A model generated the notes under the pieces. The model saw nothing but the letters and a program-made list of their open reading frames with translations. It made no database searches and was not told the DNA's origin. From the NCBI GenBank assembly GCA_036365145.1, contig JAEOAD010000005.1, forward strand, positions 7,703,501-7,767,500: a DNA stretch of 64,000 nt, read 5' to 3'. Positions 45,081 to 55,817 of the stretch are shown in pieces. The number at the start of each line of letters is the position of its first letter. Positions within the stretch are counted from its first letter, which is position 1. This stretch comes from Orientallactaga sibirica (lineage: Eukaryota; Chordata; Mammalia; Rodentia; Dipodidae). A program made the translations under genes and the position numbers.

Positions 45081-45300
45081 GTTTTGAGGTAGGGTCTCAC
45101 TCTGGCTCAGGCTGACCTGGAATTCACTATGTAGTCTCAGGGTGGCCTTGAACTCACAGCGATCCTCCTACCTCTGCCTCCCGAGTGCTGGGATTAAAGG
45201 TGTGCGCCACCACGCCCGGCTTGACCTTGAACGCTTGATCCTCTTGCCTCCACCTCTCAGTTTCTGGGATTATAGGTGCTCTCTACCACGTCCTGCTTAG
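44960..45300 (-). mobile_element. Old B1-like SINE, split by a younger B1
   Basis: tgttgagactgggtctcatg … tttggatgaccttgaac (44970-45040) and cgcttgatcctcttgcctcc … ctctaccacgtcctgctta (45232-45299) are the two halves of one diverged reverse-strand B1-like element. The duplicated block A of the large repeat begins at its right edge. Confidence 0.8.
45041..45221 (-). mobile_element. B1 SINE nested in an older B1
   Basis: A young copy with a T-run of about 37 bases and the target duplication tgaccttgaac at 45030-45040 and 45222-45232. Confidence 0.96.
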
Positions 45301-45830
45301 TCCTTTGTTCTAGCACCTTGTGGTGAAGTTGTAAAGAGATTTTAAGTGAAAAAACTGGCACAAGTAATGCACGTAAAGGCAACGGTGATGGTCCTACAGG
45401 TTGGGTCAGAAAGTCTGCGTATTTCTGGCTGGGCAATGAGGTGGGTGGCAGTTCATGTCTCTTGGATTTGAATATGAGAGAAGAAGTAGGTTCAGGTAGG
45501 TGAGAAGAGAGTGGCAAGCTCGTTTGGGGAAGTCTTGAGGGTGAGATTCCCGAGGGTCACCTATGTGGGATGTCACTGTAACAGCCTGGGAGGCCCATGG
45601 CAGACCCTCTCGGAGGTTCTGGAAGCCGAAAGTGGCTGTGTCTCTCAACACAAGCAAGAAAGCAAAGTGGACGAGGGCCCAGGGTGACACTCAGAACGTT
45701 GGGGGGGCAGCTGTGGGCAGAGGAGAGGAGGCAAGGCTGAGCTTGAGGATGGGAAAGAGAGGGCTGAGGAGAACCAGTGGGAAGCTTATGATATGAATCA
45801 GCTGACATTTCTTTTATTTTTTTACCTCTG
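45301..45830. other. No gene seen; unique sequence of the duplicated locus (copy A)
   Basis: Frames of about 90-120 residues occur in both copies but are bounded by no splice sites and are disrupted by indels between copies. Its partner is 54813-55340. Confidence 0.5.
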
Positions 45831-46123
45831 TGCACACGTGTATGTTGATGCGTGTGCACATGTGTTTGCATGCATGTAGAGGTCAGAGTTGACACTGGTG
45901 TCTTTCTTGATGATTCCACACCTTAGTTTTACAGGGTAGGGTCTCTCACTCAACCTGGAACGCATCCATTCAAGTAGACAGGTCTGGAGTTCCTCCTGCC
46001 TCCGCCTCCAGGAGACGGAGCTGCGATGAGAGAAGTACGTTTCCATGCCGAGCTAGAGTATCCAAACTCAGCTCCTCTTGTTTGCACGACAAGCACTATT
46101 CCACTGAGCCATCTCCACAGCCC
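45831..46123 (-). mobile_element. Old composite SINE, reverse (copy A)
   Basis: gtagaggtcagagttgacac, ttttacagggtagggtctct, then ggagacggagctgcgatgag and finally gagccatctccacagcccc. The composite layout is as in B4-like elements. Copy C: 55345-55640. Confidence 0.6.
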
Positions 46124-46154
46124 CCATAATTGCCATTTCTTTCTCTTCACTTTT

Positions 46155-46303
46155 GTTTTTGGTTTTTCGAGGTACGGTCTCACTCTGGCCCAGGCTGACC
46201 TGGAATTCACTATGTAGTCTCATGGTGGCATCGAACTCACGGTGACCCTCCTACCTGTGCCTCCCGAGTGCTGGGATTAAAGGCGTGCGCCACCACGCCC
46301 GGC
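46155..46303 (-). mobile_element. B1 SINE (copy A version)
   Basis: The target duplication ctcttcactttt lies at 46143-46154 and 46304-46315. The copy C insertion has the same target but differs at more than ten positions, far more than the flanks. Confidence 0.95.
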
Positions 46304-46710
46304 CTCTTCACTTTTATCATTAGGCTCTAGTTTAATATTCTGGAACACTTCAACTTCAGAGACAGCGAGGCATGCAGGGTACCTCAGAGTACATCCTGTG
46401 CTCCAGGGGGGCATTTGGGTTGATCCGTGAGGGCTTATAGACACTCGTACATGAAGGAATTATCATCTCCACGTTCCTGTGTGGAAAAGCACACAAGCTC
46501 AGCAGGTGAGTGGCAGCCTAATGAAGCAGTGAGGGACGGACCCTTGCGTGGAACCCAGACAAGGTTTTCTGGGTTCTACTCTTTGTAGACGTTGTGCTAC
46601 AGCTCCAAGAAAGGCCACATGATCTGTCCACTGCGTTTGATCTGCCAAGTGTGCCGAGAGGTGGTTCCACTAACCCAAATCTCTGTGCTTTCGGGCAGTC
46701 CAGGTTTCAG
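46304..46710. other. No gene seen; unique sequence of the duplicated locus
   Basis: No exon-like frame. Its partner is 55818-56223. Confidence 0.5.
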
Positions 46711-46763
46711 AAACAAACAAACAAACAAACAAACAAACAAACAAACAAACAAACAAACAAACA
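46711..46763 (+). repeat. (AAAC)n microsatellite, about 13 units (copy A)
   Basis: The same locus in copy C (56224-56241) has only 4-5 units. A nearby (AAC)n and an impure (AAAAC)n follow at 46798-46860. Confidence 0.95.
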
Positions 46764-46973
46764 ACTCCAAAGAAGGAAAGGACCTCTCTGGGGGAAAACA
46801 ACAAGAACAAGAACAACAACAACAACAACACAAAACAAAACAGAACAAAACAAAACAAAAAACCCCCCCAAACTCACCTTATTTCCCATTCTTAAAACAT
46901 TCCCACGTGACATTAGTTTTCAGTTATACACTTGACAGCCAAAAAGTGCTGATTAATCCTTTCAGCATCCTTT

Positions 46974-47003
46974 TTAAAAAAAATTTTATTTATTTATTTG
47001 CAA

Positions 47004-47038
<35 letters not shown>

Positions 47039-47208
47039 AGAGAGGCAGACAGAGAGAGAATGGGCATGCCAGGGCCTCTAGCCACTGCAAACAAACTCCA
47101 GATGCATGTGCCCCTTGTGCATCTGGCTTATGTGGGTCCTGGAGAATCGAACCGGGATCCTTTGGCTTTGTAGGCAAACGCCTTAACCTCTAAGCCATCT
47201 CTCCATCC
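46974..47208 (-). mobile_element. tRNA-derived SINE (copy A)
   Basis: The target duplication tcagcatcctt / tcaacatcctt lies around the element at 46962 and 47210. Copy C: 56448-56672 with a perfect duplication. Confidence 0.93.
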
Positions 47209-47833
47209 CTCAACATCCTTTAGACTGGAATTACACTCATGTCACTGTGTAAAGTAGGCTCATCTAAGACTCCAGACACAGCAGCAAGCTGTCTTTTCCC
47301 TCTTTCCCGGCCTCCTTCCTTTTCCTTTTGCCTTTTTTCTTTCTCTCTTTTCTCTCCTTTTTCTCTTTCCCTCCCTCCTTTCCTTCCCCTTTCCCTCATT
47401 GTGACAGGGTCTTACTATGTAGCCTAGGCTGGCCTCAAACTTATCATCTTTCTTCCAGGACCAGACAGTAACTGTGGTAGATTTCCAGCTGTTCTGGTTC
47501 TGTCCCAACTATCCACCTCTGCTCCTGGAATATGAAGGCACTCCAGGCAGCATGTTAACGATGGCCATGGCTGGATTTAATTTACTTTCCTTCAGTGACA
47601 GCCAGGCAGCCCAGTTTGCTGACCGCAAGAAGGGGAAAGGGAGTCACTCTACCTTTAATCTAGCAAATAAAATCATCCCATTAAACAGAAAATTGAAAGG
47701 AAACAAACAAAAAAAAGGTTTGAAAATACCATAATGGAACCTAATTCTTTGTATGCTAATAAATACATTAAAGTCTAAAAAATTATCCATTATTATCTTT
47801 TATTTACAGAATAAAGGTGCATTTTACAACTAT
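47209..47833. other. No gene seen; CT-rich stretch and old B1 fragment
   Basis: A pyrimidine-rich run (47290-47400) precedes a short old B1-like fragment (gacagggtcttactatgtag, 47402-47460). A preserved AATAAA-containing stretch follows. Its partner is 56673-57307. Confidence 0.5.
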
Positions 47834-47843
47834 CTTTTTATTT

Positions 47844-47897
<54 letters not shown>

Positions 47898-48049
47898 GAA
47901 TAGACATGTCAGGACCTCCAGCCACTGCAAACAAGCTCCAGACACATGCGCCACCTTGTGCATCTGGCTCATGTGGGTCCTGGGGATTGAACCTGTGTCC
48001 TTAGGCTTTGCAGGCAAGTTCCTTTACCACTAAGCCATCTCTCCAGCCC
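47834..48049 (-). mobile_element. tRNA-derived SINE (copy A)
   Basis: The GA tract (47849-47887) is longer than in copy C (57321-57346). Copy C: 57308-57497. Confidence 0.92.
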
Positions 48050-48432
48050 TACAATGCCTTTTATAAATACATTAATTTTAGGAGAATAGAGGCAAAGTAT
48101 GAAATTTTTCCATTTTGTTCTGTATTGCATTTCCTCCTGTGTGGTCTTGATAGAGTTCAGAGTGATCAGGATCCTCAATATTTCAACATGGTCCACATCT
48201 TTCGAAGCTTCCCCCTACGCCACCGACACCCTTGCTTACTGAGGATAGGAGTTGTCCCCTCTCTATCTCGGTGTCCCCCGGTGCCTCTGTGCTCATGGAC
48301 TGGCTGAACTCCAGAAACAAGAGAGACCTTGGCTTCTCACATTACCGGTGGATTTGCAAGCGTTTTTATCCAGTTCTCGTGGGTAGAACACTAGCCTGTG
48401 CGGAAAGTTTTTTGGAGTATGAGAATCGTCTA
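48050..48432. other. No gene seen; unique sequence of the duplicated locus
   Basis: The 108-residue frame here (48232-48558) runs into an old SINE and is not supported as a gene. The same frame appears in copy C. Confidence 0.5.
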
Positions 48433-48690
48433 GGGCCTAGGGAGATGGCTCGGCAGGTCAAGTGCTTAATAATCTGGAGTGACCGTGTGAAAAGTCTAGA
48501 GCTACCTGAGGGAGCACAGACATGGGAAGCCCCAGGGCTCATTGGTCACTCAGTCTAACCAGACAATAGTGTATGCTTCAGGTTCGCTTGGAGACCTTGT
48601 CTCAAAGAAATAAGACAGAAAAGCGAGAGAGAAGAACACCTGACCTCCTCCTGTGGCCTCGGTTCATGTGCACCTGGGCATGCGCATGCA
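48433..48690 (+). mobile_element. Old composite (B4/B3-like) SINE (copy A)
   Basis: The head gggcctagggagatggctcg and the 3' part gacctcctcctgtggcctcg … gcgcatgcacacagg. Copies B (about 49945-50195) and C (about 57886-58142) carry the same element. Confidence 0.6.
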
Positions 48691-49545
48691 CACAGGTGGT
48701 TTAACAGTGTATTCGATCATAAATTTTTGTTTTACTGTACTAGAGAGTTTTTGATAATGAGTTAAACTGGAGCTTTAGGGAAGCTAATTTTTTTTTTTTT
48801 GATGAAAAGAGCACACTAGGCAATTTTGAATATCTTATGCAAATAAGTACCTGCTATGAAAAATGAGCATAGTTAATTTTTAAAAGGATTAGCAGCAGTT
48901 TCTTTATTCGTTTTAACAATTAATTCACATTTACTTGTAATTGAAACAGCAAATTTATGTTAAAATAACTGTGATTCATGCTCTGAGTTTTTCAGCTGTG
49001 CAGGCAGGCAGGCTGCGTGTGTTACGGGAATGAACGCATACATTCCCACACATTTAGCAAGCACACCTCATACTTCAGGTGAGTGCTTTTTTTGCTGTCT
49101 GACCATTGGCCTCCCTTCTAATTATGAGGCATACACTATTTCCCCTGATGCCAAGTATCTGGGGACGTTCCAGTGACTGGGGAGCTCAGCAGACTTGGTG
49201 GGGCTTGGGCAACGTTGTGAATCTGTTAAACTGAGCGATCATAGTCAGCACTCTTTAACTCCTGGTAAAGGCAGCAGTTTTGCATGTGAGGGTGCTTCAG
49301 AGTCTACAGATTTTTGGAAGAGCAGGTATGTTATTTCTCAGCAATGTTTAAATAGAATCTGACTGGGTAAAGGAAGCCAGTGAGCTAAGTTTCAAACCCT
49401 TCCGTGGGCAGGGAATCATCCGCCTGATGGGAGTTCTTAGTAAAGTCCTTAAGCAGTTGCCATTCATTTCTCAGATTAAAAAATATATTTTCTTTATTTC
49501 TCCCTCTCCTTCCTTCTTTTCCTTCCTTTTTCCTTCCTTCCTTCC
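48691..49545. other. No gene seen; AT-rich unique sequence
   Basis: Present three times (also about 50196-51040 and 58143-58995). No exon or known repeat recognised. Confidence 0.5.
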
Positions 49546-49549
49546 TTTC

Positions 49550-49608
<59 letters not shown>

Positions 49609-49610
49609 TC
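49550..49610 (+). repeat. (TTTC)n microsatellite (copy A)
   Basis: Pure TTTC units follow a TTCC-rich stretch from 49500. The other copies lie at about 51043-51099 and 58999-59059, with different unit numbers. Confidence 0.95.
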
Positions 49611-49764
49611 AGCGAGAGAGAAAGTGGGTGGGGAGAGAGAGAGAGAATGGATGTACTAAGGCCTGCAGCCACTGCATCTGGCTTATGTGGGTCCTCAGGA
49701 ATCGAACTGAGGTCCTTTGGCTTTACAGGAAAATGCCTAAACCACTAAGCCATCTCCCAGTGCC
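49611..49764 (-). mobile_element. tRNA-derived SINE, truncated body (copy A)
   Basis: The segment between tgcagccactgca and tctggcttat is lost, so the element is about 40 bases short. It abuts the (TTTC)n tract, probably grown from its tail region. Copies B 51100-51246, C 59060-59214. Confidence 0.9.
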
Positions 49765-51042
49765 AGATTAAAAAAATATTTTACTTGTTTATTTGCAGAG
49801 AGAGGCTCATGGGCTGGCTGAACTCAGAAACAAGAGAGACCTTGGCTTCTCATTAGAGTGGATTTGCAAGCGTTTTTATCCAGTTCTCGTGGGTAGAACA
49901 CTAGCCTGTGCGGAAAGTTTTTGGAGTATGAGAATCGTCTAGGGCCTAGGGAGATGGCTCGGCAGGTCAAGTGCTTAATAATCTGTGTTTGACCGTGTGA
50001 AAAGTCTAGAGCTACCTGAGGAGCACAGACATGGAAGCCCCAGGGCTCATTGGTCACTCAGTCTAACCAGACAATAGTGTATGCTTCAGGTTAGCGGAGA
50101 CCTTGTCTCAAAGAAATAAGACAGAAAAGCGAGAGAGAAGAACACCTGACCTCCTCCTGTGGCCTCGGTTCATGTGCACCTGGGCATGCGCATGCTGAGT
50201 AGTTTAACAGTGTATTCGATCATAAATTTTTGTTTTACTGTACTAGAGAGTTTTGATAATGAGTTAAACTGGAGCTTTAGGGAAGCTAATTTTTTTCTGA
50301 TGAAAAAGAGCACACTAGGCAATTTTGAATATCTTATGCAAATAAGTACCTGCTATGAAAAATGAGCATAGTTAATTTTTAAAAGGATTAGCAGCAGTTT
50401 CTTTATTCGTTTTAACAATTAATTCATTTACTTGTAATTGGAAACAGCAAATTTATGTTAAAATAACTGTGATTCATGCTCTGAGTTGCAGCTATTGCAG
50501 GCAGGCAGGCTGCGTGTATTCTGAGAATCAGACGCATACATTCCCACACATTTAGCAAGCACCTCATACTTCAGGTGAGTGCTTTTTTGCTGTCTGACCA
50601 TTGGCCTCCCTTCTAATTGCCAGAGGCATACGCTCTTCCCCTGATGCCAAGTATCTGGGGACGTTCCAGTGACTGGGGAGCTCAGCAGACTTGGTGGGGC
50701 TTGGGCAACGTTGTGAATCTGTTAAACTGAGCGATCATAGTCAGCACTCTTTGCTCCTGGTAAAGGCAGCAGTTTTGCATGTGAGGGTGCTTCAGAGTCT
50801 ACAGATTTTGGAAGAGCAGGTATGTTATTTCTCAGCAATGTTTAAATAGAATCTGACTGGGTAAAGGGAAGCCAGTGAGCTAAGTTTCAAACCCTTCCGT
50901 GGGCAGGGAATCATCCGCCTGATGGGAGTTCTTAGTAAAGTCCTTAAGCAGTTGCCATTCATTTCTCAGATTAAAAAATATATTTTCTTTATTTCTCCCT
51001 CTCCTTCCTTCTTTCCTTCCTTTTTCCTTCCTTCCTTCCTTC

Positions 51043-51097
<55 letters not shown>

Positions 51098-51246
51098 TCA
51101 GCGAGAAAGTGGGTGGGAGAGAGAGAGAATGGATGTACTAAGGCCTGCAGCCACTGCATCTGGCTTATGTGGGTCCTCAGGAATCGAACTGAGGTCCTTT
51201 GGCTTTACAGGAAAATGCCTAAACCACTAAGCCATCTCCCAGTGCC

Positions 51247-51406
51247 AGATTAAAAAATATTTTACTTGTTTATTTGCAGAGAGAGGGAGAGAGACACTGA
51301 GAATGGTCACGTCAGGGCTTCTAGCCACTGCAAGCGAACTCCAGATGCATCTGAGTTGTTAGGCTTTGCAGGCAAGTGCCTTTACCTCTGAACATCTCAC
51401 CAGCCC
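51247..51406 (-). mobile_element. tRNA-derived SINE, internally deleted (copy B)
   Basis: The B-box part is missing: ctccagatgcatctgagttg joins body to ttaggctttgcaggcaag. Only its tail (49765-49805) exists in copy A, because the A-to-B break falls inside it. Copy C: 59215-59375. Confidence 0.88.
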
Positions 51407-51801
51407 CACTTCTCAGATGTTAACTGAACACCATGCCTGCTCAATTTTGGACATCACAAACATGTGACAAGGATGACTGAGGACACGACATTGTGGCTAT
51501 ATACTGTGCTCGGTCTTGGTCCTAAATATTTTAGGTTTTGGCGAGAAGAAGATCAATTCTTTTCCTTTAAAATTTTAAAAATTATCATGCCTTCATTTAA
51601 CTTTTTCCTTTAAAATTCTTTTCCTTTAAAATTTTAAAAATTATCATGCCTTCATATTTACTAAGTAATGGATTTCATAATGATGTAATGACATTGTCAT
51701 TCAGGCATAGCATGTATTGGCCATGTTGCTCCACATTATACTCTCTTGTTCCTCCTCTATTAACTTCTTCTGGTTCCCAGGTACTCTTCTTTCTACTTTG
51801 T

Positions 51802-51806
<5 letters not shown>
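51407..51806. other. No gene seen; AT-rich sequence with a local duplication
   Basis: The stretch around ttttcctttaaaattttaaa (51559-51600) is repeated in tandem at 51601-51652. The same occurs in copy C (59527-59628). Confidence 0.6.

Positions 51807-51833
<27 letters not shown>
51807..51833 (+). repeat. (CA)n microsatellite (copy B)
   Basis: About 13 units; copy C has about 17 (59779-59813). Confidence 0.95.
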
Positions 51834-51838
<5 letters not shown>

Positions 51839-51924
51839 CAGGCTCTGTATGTACATATCTTCTTATTCCACATGTGAGAGAAAACATAGAGTATTTGTTT
51901 TTATGAGTCTGCCTGAGTCACCCC

Positions 51925-52700
51925 GCCCCAATTAGAATGGCTGTCATTAAAAAAAAAAAAGAGATCTTCTCATGTAGGAGAAAAGATGTCGACATCAAAG
52001 TAAAGAGACTAGCAGGGGATATATGATGGAGAGTGGAGTTGTGAAGGGAATGGGGGAGAGGAGGAAATACCATGGTTTATTGTCTGTAAGTACAGAAGTT
52101 GTCAATAAAATTTTTTAAAAAAGAAACAGGGTCTTTTTAAAAAATATATATTTTAAATTAACTAACTAATTAATTAAAGAGAAAAATGGGTGCACCACTG
52201 CAAATGAACTCCAAATGCATGTGCCACCATGTGCATGTGGCTTATGTGGGTTCTGGGGAGTTGAAGCAGCCCCCCCCATTTCTTGTCATTTGGAAAACAA
52301 CAAATACTGGTGAGAATGCACAGGAAAGGAAGCCTTATTCACTGCTGGTGGAGGTGGGAACTAGTACAGCCGCTATGGAAATCAGTATGGAAGGTTCTGC
52401 ATGAACTACAAACAGGACTCCCAGGATGCAGTCATCCCTCTCCTCAGGATGTACTCAAAAGTGTCTAAGCCAGCGTGCCGCTGCACACCTGAATATCCGT
52501 GTTCATCACACACTATCGACAACAGCTGAGTGACAGGATTTAGTCTAGGTGTGCAGAAGCAGAGTGGGCGAAAATGAGATCTATGTACACAGTGTAGGTT
52601 ATGGAGTTCTATTCAGCTGTAAATAAGAGCATGTCATTGCAGGGAAATAAATGGACCTGAAGATTATTCTATTAGGACAGTAAATGTAGAATCACTGACT
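51925..52700 (+). mobile_element. L1 (LINE-1) 3' region, interrupted (copy B)
   Basis: ccccaattagaatggctgtcatt (51926-51948) and aaaacaacaaatactggtgag … gcagggaaataaatggacctg (52294-52660) are consecutive pieces of the 3' part of an old L1. L1 supplies the reverse transcriptase that moves SINEs; this piece is too short and decayed to code for anything. It is split by the insertion at 51949-52283. Copy C: about 59905-60690. Confidence 0.75.
51949..52283 (+). mobile_element. Nested insertion: L1 3' end plus truncated SINE (copy B)
   Basis: Inside the older L1 lies a fragment with gatggagagtggagttgtg … gttgtcaataaaatttttt (polyadenylation signal 52104-52109), like the tail of a younger L1. It is followed by an incomplete reverse tRNA-derived SINE (52142-52270). 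tgtcatt at 51942-51948 and 52284-52290 flanks the whole. Copy C: 59932-60270. Confidence 0.65.
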
Positions 52701-53030
52701 ACGCTGCGTGTCCCTTGTTCAGGGCCATCACGCCACGACAGCCTGTTTCAACCTGTGCCAAGTGAAATAGCTGTGTTCTCATGCTGACTTTCATCTTTAT
52801 GGTGGTGCCTTCTTTCAGGCAGTATTTTAGGTAGTTTCAGCTTGCTTTCTCCTTCTCTATGCTGTGTGTCAACTGACCGACAATGTAGCTTTTTTTTTCC
52901 TGTTATCCTTTCTGACAATTTATTCTACTTTGCAATGTTTTCAGACCTGTTGTTCCAAACATGTAAACAGTTGTGGATGTCACGAATGTTTTCTAACATT
53001 GATATTCATTGTGTTGATGTGTTTAGTGTA
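52701..53030. other. No gene seen; unique sequence of the duplicated locus
   Basis: Nothing recognised; repeated at about 60691-61040. Confidence 0.4.
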
Positions 53031-53340
53031 TGTTTGGGCATATGAATGCAAGTGCATGCACAGCATGCATGGTGTGTGTGTGTGTGTGTGTGTGTAGGTC
53101 AGAGGACAACCTCGAATGTCTTGCCTTCCACCTTGTTTGAGGCAGGGTCTCTCTTGTTTGTAGCTGGTATTTGAGTTTCAGGATTCTTCTATCACCCCCT
53201 TTCTCTGTGGGTGCACTGGGATTACAGATGCTCACGATGTGTTCAGATTTAAGTGGGATCTGGAGATTCCAAAATCAAGCTGTCAGGATGGCAGGCGGTA
53301 CTTTGCCCATTGAGCCCTCTTTCAGACGTCTACTAGTGTT
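53031..53340 (-). mobile_element. Old composite SINE with (TG)n, reverse (copy B)
   Basis: A (TG)n at 53071-53095 is followed by gtcagaggacaacctcgaat, gaggcagggtctctcttg and cattgagccctctttcag, the reversed order of a B4-like composite. Copy C (61040-61345) has a much longer TG tract (61067-61107). Confidence 0.6.
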
Positions 53341-54200
53341 TTTGATGGATGAAATTTCAGAGGAGCTGGGTTCCTTTATTTTATCCAGGAGAATTTTGTG
53401 GGTGCAAAGATGTGAAGGACAGGTGCAGGGTCACGCAAGCTGGAGGATGCTGTTCTAATAGAGTCTCCTTTCCTTGGTTCAGCTGAACCTATTTTAGGTC
53501 CTCCTGTCTAATGTTAATGATATAGTAAAATAATCTACCCACTTATGCTAAAATAGGTTAGCTAGACTCCCCATGAAAACATACTTGTGAGTCATAGCTT
53601 ACTGTTCTCCCAGCCTGCATTCTATGCTTTCCTTAACATCCAGGAGGTGAGTCTATGGTACCTTCAGCCCTTGATCTGGGGCTGCTGTGTGTTTGTAATC
53701 TCTTGCCCTCATCGGATGTCGGGGTCAATCAGGAAATGTTGTAATGGGTAACCACCACTCATGACGGTCACAGGGTGGAGGTTGCGGAGGTGCACCGTTG
53801 TTTGTAGGCATGGATGGTCAGAGACACTCAGAAACACCACTGAGGCCAAGTTTGACTGGACTTACAAGACAGATAGATTCGCCATGTTCAATGCATCTCT
53901 AACACTTCTGCTATCTATTTTAGTTTGATATGTTTGCCTATGACTTTTTTTATTAGTATGATATGCCTATCTTCAGAAACATTTGCTGTAATTCCAATGT
54001 TACTTCAGACTCATGTGGTTACTGGTATATTCTGTTTAGCAATGTCCTTCAAAGCAGAGTTGGTCAGAGTCTGGATACCTGGACACGGCATGTAGGAGAC
54101 CTAGGGTGGGACATAGTTTACCCTGTCACCAGAAGGAATTAGTGCCTGATTGAATGAATCTGGAGGTATCCTGTTGTTAAAACCTGAGGTTCATTTATTG
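53341..54200. other. No gene seen; unique sequence of the duplicated locus
   Basis: Repeated at 61346-62222 with scattered indels. Confidence 0.4.
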
Positions 54201-54350
54201 CTTTTTTTTTTTCTCCAGGTAGGGTCTTTCTGTAGCTCAGGCTGACCTGGAATTCACTATGTAGTCCCAGGGTGGCCTTGAACTCACAGAAATCCTCCTA
54301 TCACTGCCTGGAGCGTTGTACCAAAGGTGTGCGCTCAGCACCACACCCAG
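54201..54350 (-). mobile_element. B1 SINE, damaged in copy B
   Basis: In copy B the end reads ctgcctggagcgttgtaccaaagg, whereas copy C keeps the normal B1 order (ctgcctccgagtgctgcaattaaagg). Copy C: 62223-62375. Confidence 0.88.
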
Positions 54351-54634
54351 ACTTATTGTTCTTTTGCCTAGTATTTGCATACCTCTCTCCCTTGCCTCCT
54401 GCACCCCACTTCTTAGCAGCTTCCACCGGCCCATATCTGAAAGAGTGCACCACATATCTGAAGGAAGACCTCAGAAAGCTCCATTATGTATTTTGCTCAA
54501 AATTTTACAAAATAAATTAACTATTGTGGTTGTAAAATTATTCAAGCTGTACCATCTCAATTCATTATCATTAACTTTGTTACCTTTGGACTTTTTTTTA
54601 AAATCACACTGTTTTTTTAAATATTTAAAAAATA
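54351..54634. other. No gene seen
   Basis: AT-rich unique sequence, repeated at 62376-62660. Confidence 0.4.
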
Positions 54635-54805
54635 TTTCATTATTTATTTATTTATTTGACAGAGAAAGAGGAGAGAGAGAGAGAAACAGGGAGGGAGAGA
54701 ATGGGCATGCCAGGGCCTCCAGCCACTGCAAACAAACTCCAGATGCATGTGCCCCTTGTGCATCTGGCTAACGTGGGTCTTGGGGAATCGAACCTGTCCT
54801 TTGGC
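54635..54805 (-). mobile_element. tRNA-derived SINE cut by the B-to-C junction
   Basis: The element stops at gaacctgtcctttggc, where copy C begins. The intact version is at 62661-62868. Confidence 0.92.
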
Positions 54806-55344
54806 TGCTTAGTCCTTTGTTCTAGCACCTTGTGGTGAAGTTGTAAAGAGATTTTAAGTGAAAAAACTGGCACAAGTAATGCATGTAAAGGCAACAGTGA
54901 TGGTCCTACAAGTTGGGTCAGAAAGTCTGCGTATTTCTGGCTGGGCAATGAGGTGGGTGGCAGTTCATGTCTCTTGGATTTGAATACGAGAGAAGAAGTA
55001 GGTTCAGGTAGGTGAGAAGAGAGTGGCAAGCTCGTTTGGGGAAGTCTTGAGGGTGAGATTCCCGAGGGTCACCTATGTGGGATGTCACTGTAACAGCCTG
55101 GGAGGCCCATGGCAGACCCTCTCGGAGGTTCTGGAAGCTGAAAGTGGCTGTGTCTCTCAACACAAGCAAGAAAGCAAAGTGGACGAGGGCCCAGGGTGAC
55201 ACTCAGAACGTTGGGGGGCAGCTGTGGGCAGAGGAGAGGAGGCAAGGCTGAGCTCGAGGATGGGAAAGAGAGGGCTGAGGAGAACCAGTGGGAAGCTTAT
55301 GATATGAATCAGCTGACATTTCTTTTATTTTTTTTTTTACCTCT

Positions 55345-55640
55345 GTGCACACGTGTATGTTGATGCGTGTGCACATGTGTTTGCATGCATGTAGAGGTCA
55401 GAGTTGACACTGGTGTCTTTCTTGATGATTCCACACCTTAGTTTTACAAGGTAGGGTCTCTCACTCAACCTGGAACGCATCCATTCAAGTAGACAGGTCT
55501 GGAGTTCCTCCTGCCTCCGCCTCCAGGAGACGGAGCTGCGATGAGAGAAGTACGTTTCCATGCCGAGCTAGAGTATCCAAACTCAGCTCCTCTTGTTTGC
55601 ACGACAAGCACTATTCCACTGAGCCATCTCCACAGCCCCC
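55345..55640 (-). mobile_element. Old composite SINE, reverse (copy C)
   Basis: Counterpart of 45831-46123, with only a few substitutions (ttttacaaggtaggg for ttttacagggtaggg). Confidence 0.6.
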
Positions 55641-55669
55641 ATAATTGCCATTTCTTTCTCTTCACTTTT

Positions 55670-55817
55670 GTTTTGTTTTTTCAAGGTAGGGTCTCACTTT
55701 GGCTCAGGTTGACCTGGAATTCACTATGTAGTCTCAGGGTGGCCTTGAACTTACAGCGATACTCCTACCTCTGCCTCCCGAGTGCTGGGATTAAAGGCGT
55801 GCGCCACCACACCCGGC
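55670..55817 (-). mobile_element. B1 SINE (copy C version)
   Basis: Same target duplication (55658-55669 and 55818-55829) as the copy A insertion, but a different B1 sequence: for example tttggctcaggttgacc against ctggcccaggctgacc. Confidence 0.95.

Larger units (their letters stand above)
45293..49805 (+). repeat. Large duplicated block, copy A (left part of the locus)
   Basis: Matches 54805-59255 (offset 9512 at the left edge, about 9450 at the right). The match stops after agagg at 49805, where the sequence jumps back to an earlier point of the locus. A and C differ by substitutions and microsatellite lengths, as two alleles would. Confidence 0.95.
49806..54805 (+). repeat. Large duplicated block, copy B (right part of the locus, degraded)
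   Basis: Matches 57740-62836 of copy C; its start also repeats 48294-49805 of copy A, so about 1.5 kb is present three times. It is roughly 100 bases shorter than C through many scattered losses of 1-5 bases (for example near 49848, 50195 and 53655). It ends abruptly inside a SINE at 54805, where copy C begins. Confidence 0.95.

Noticed and set aside
46592..47173. 193-residue plus-strand frame
   Set aside because: It reads through (AAAC)n, (AAC)n and a SINE, and is disrupted in the second copy at 56105; it is a repeat artefact.
54652..55029. 125-residue minus-strand frame joining two unrelated segments
   Set aside because: Crosses the 54805/54806 junction between copy B and copy C, so it exists only because of that join.
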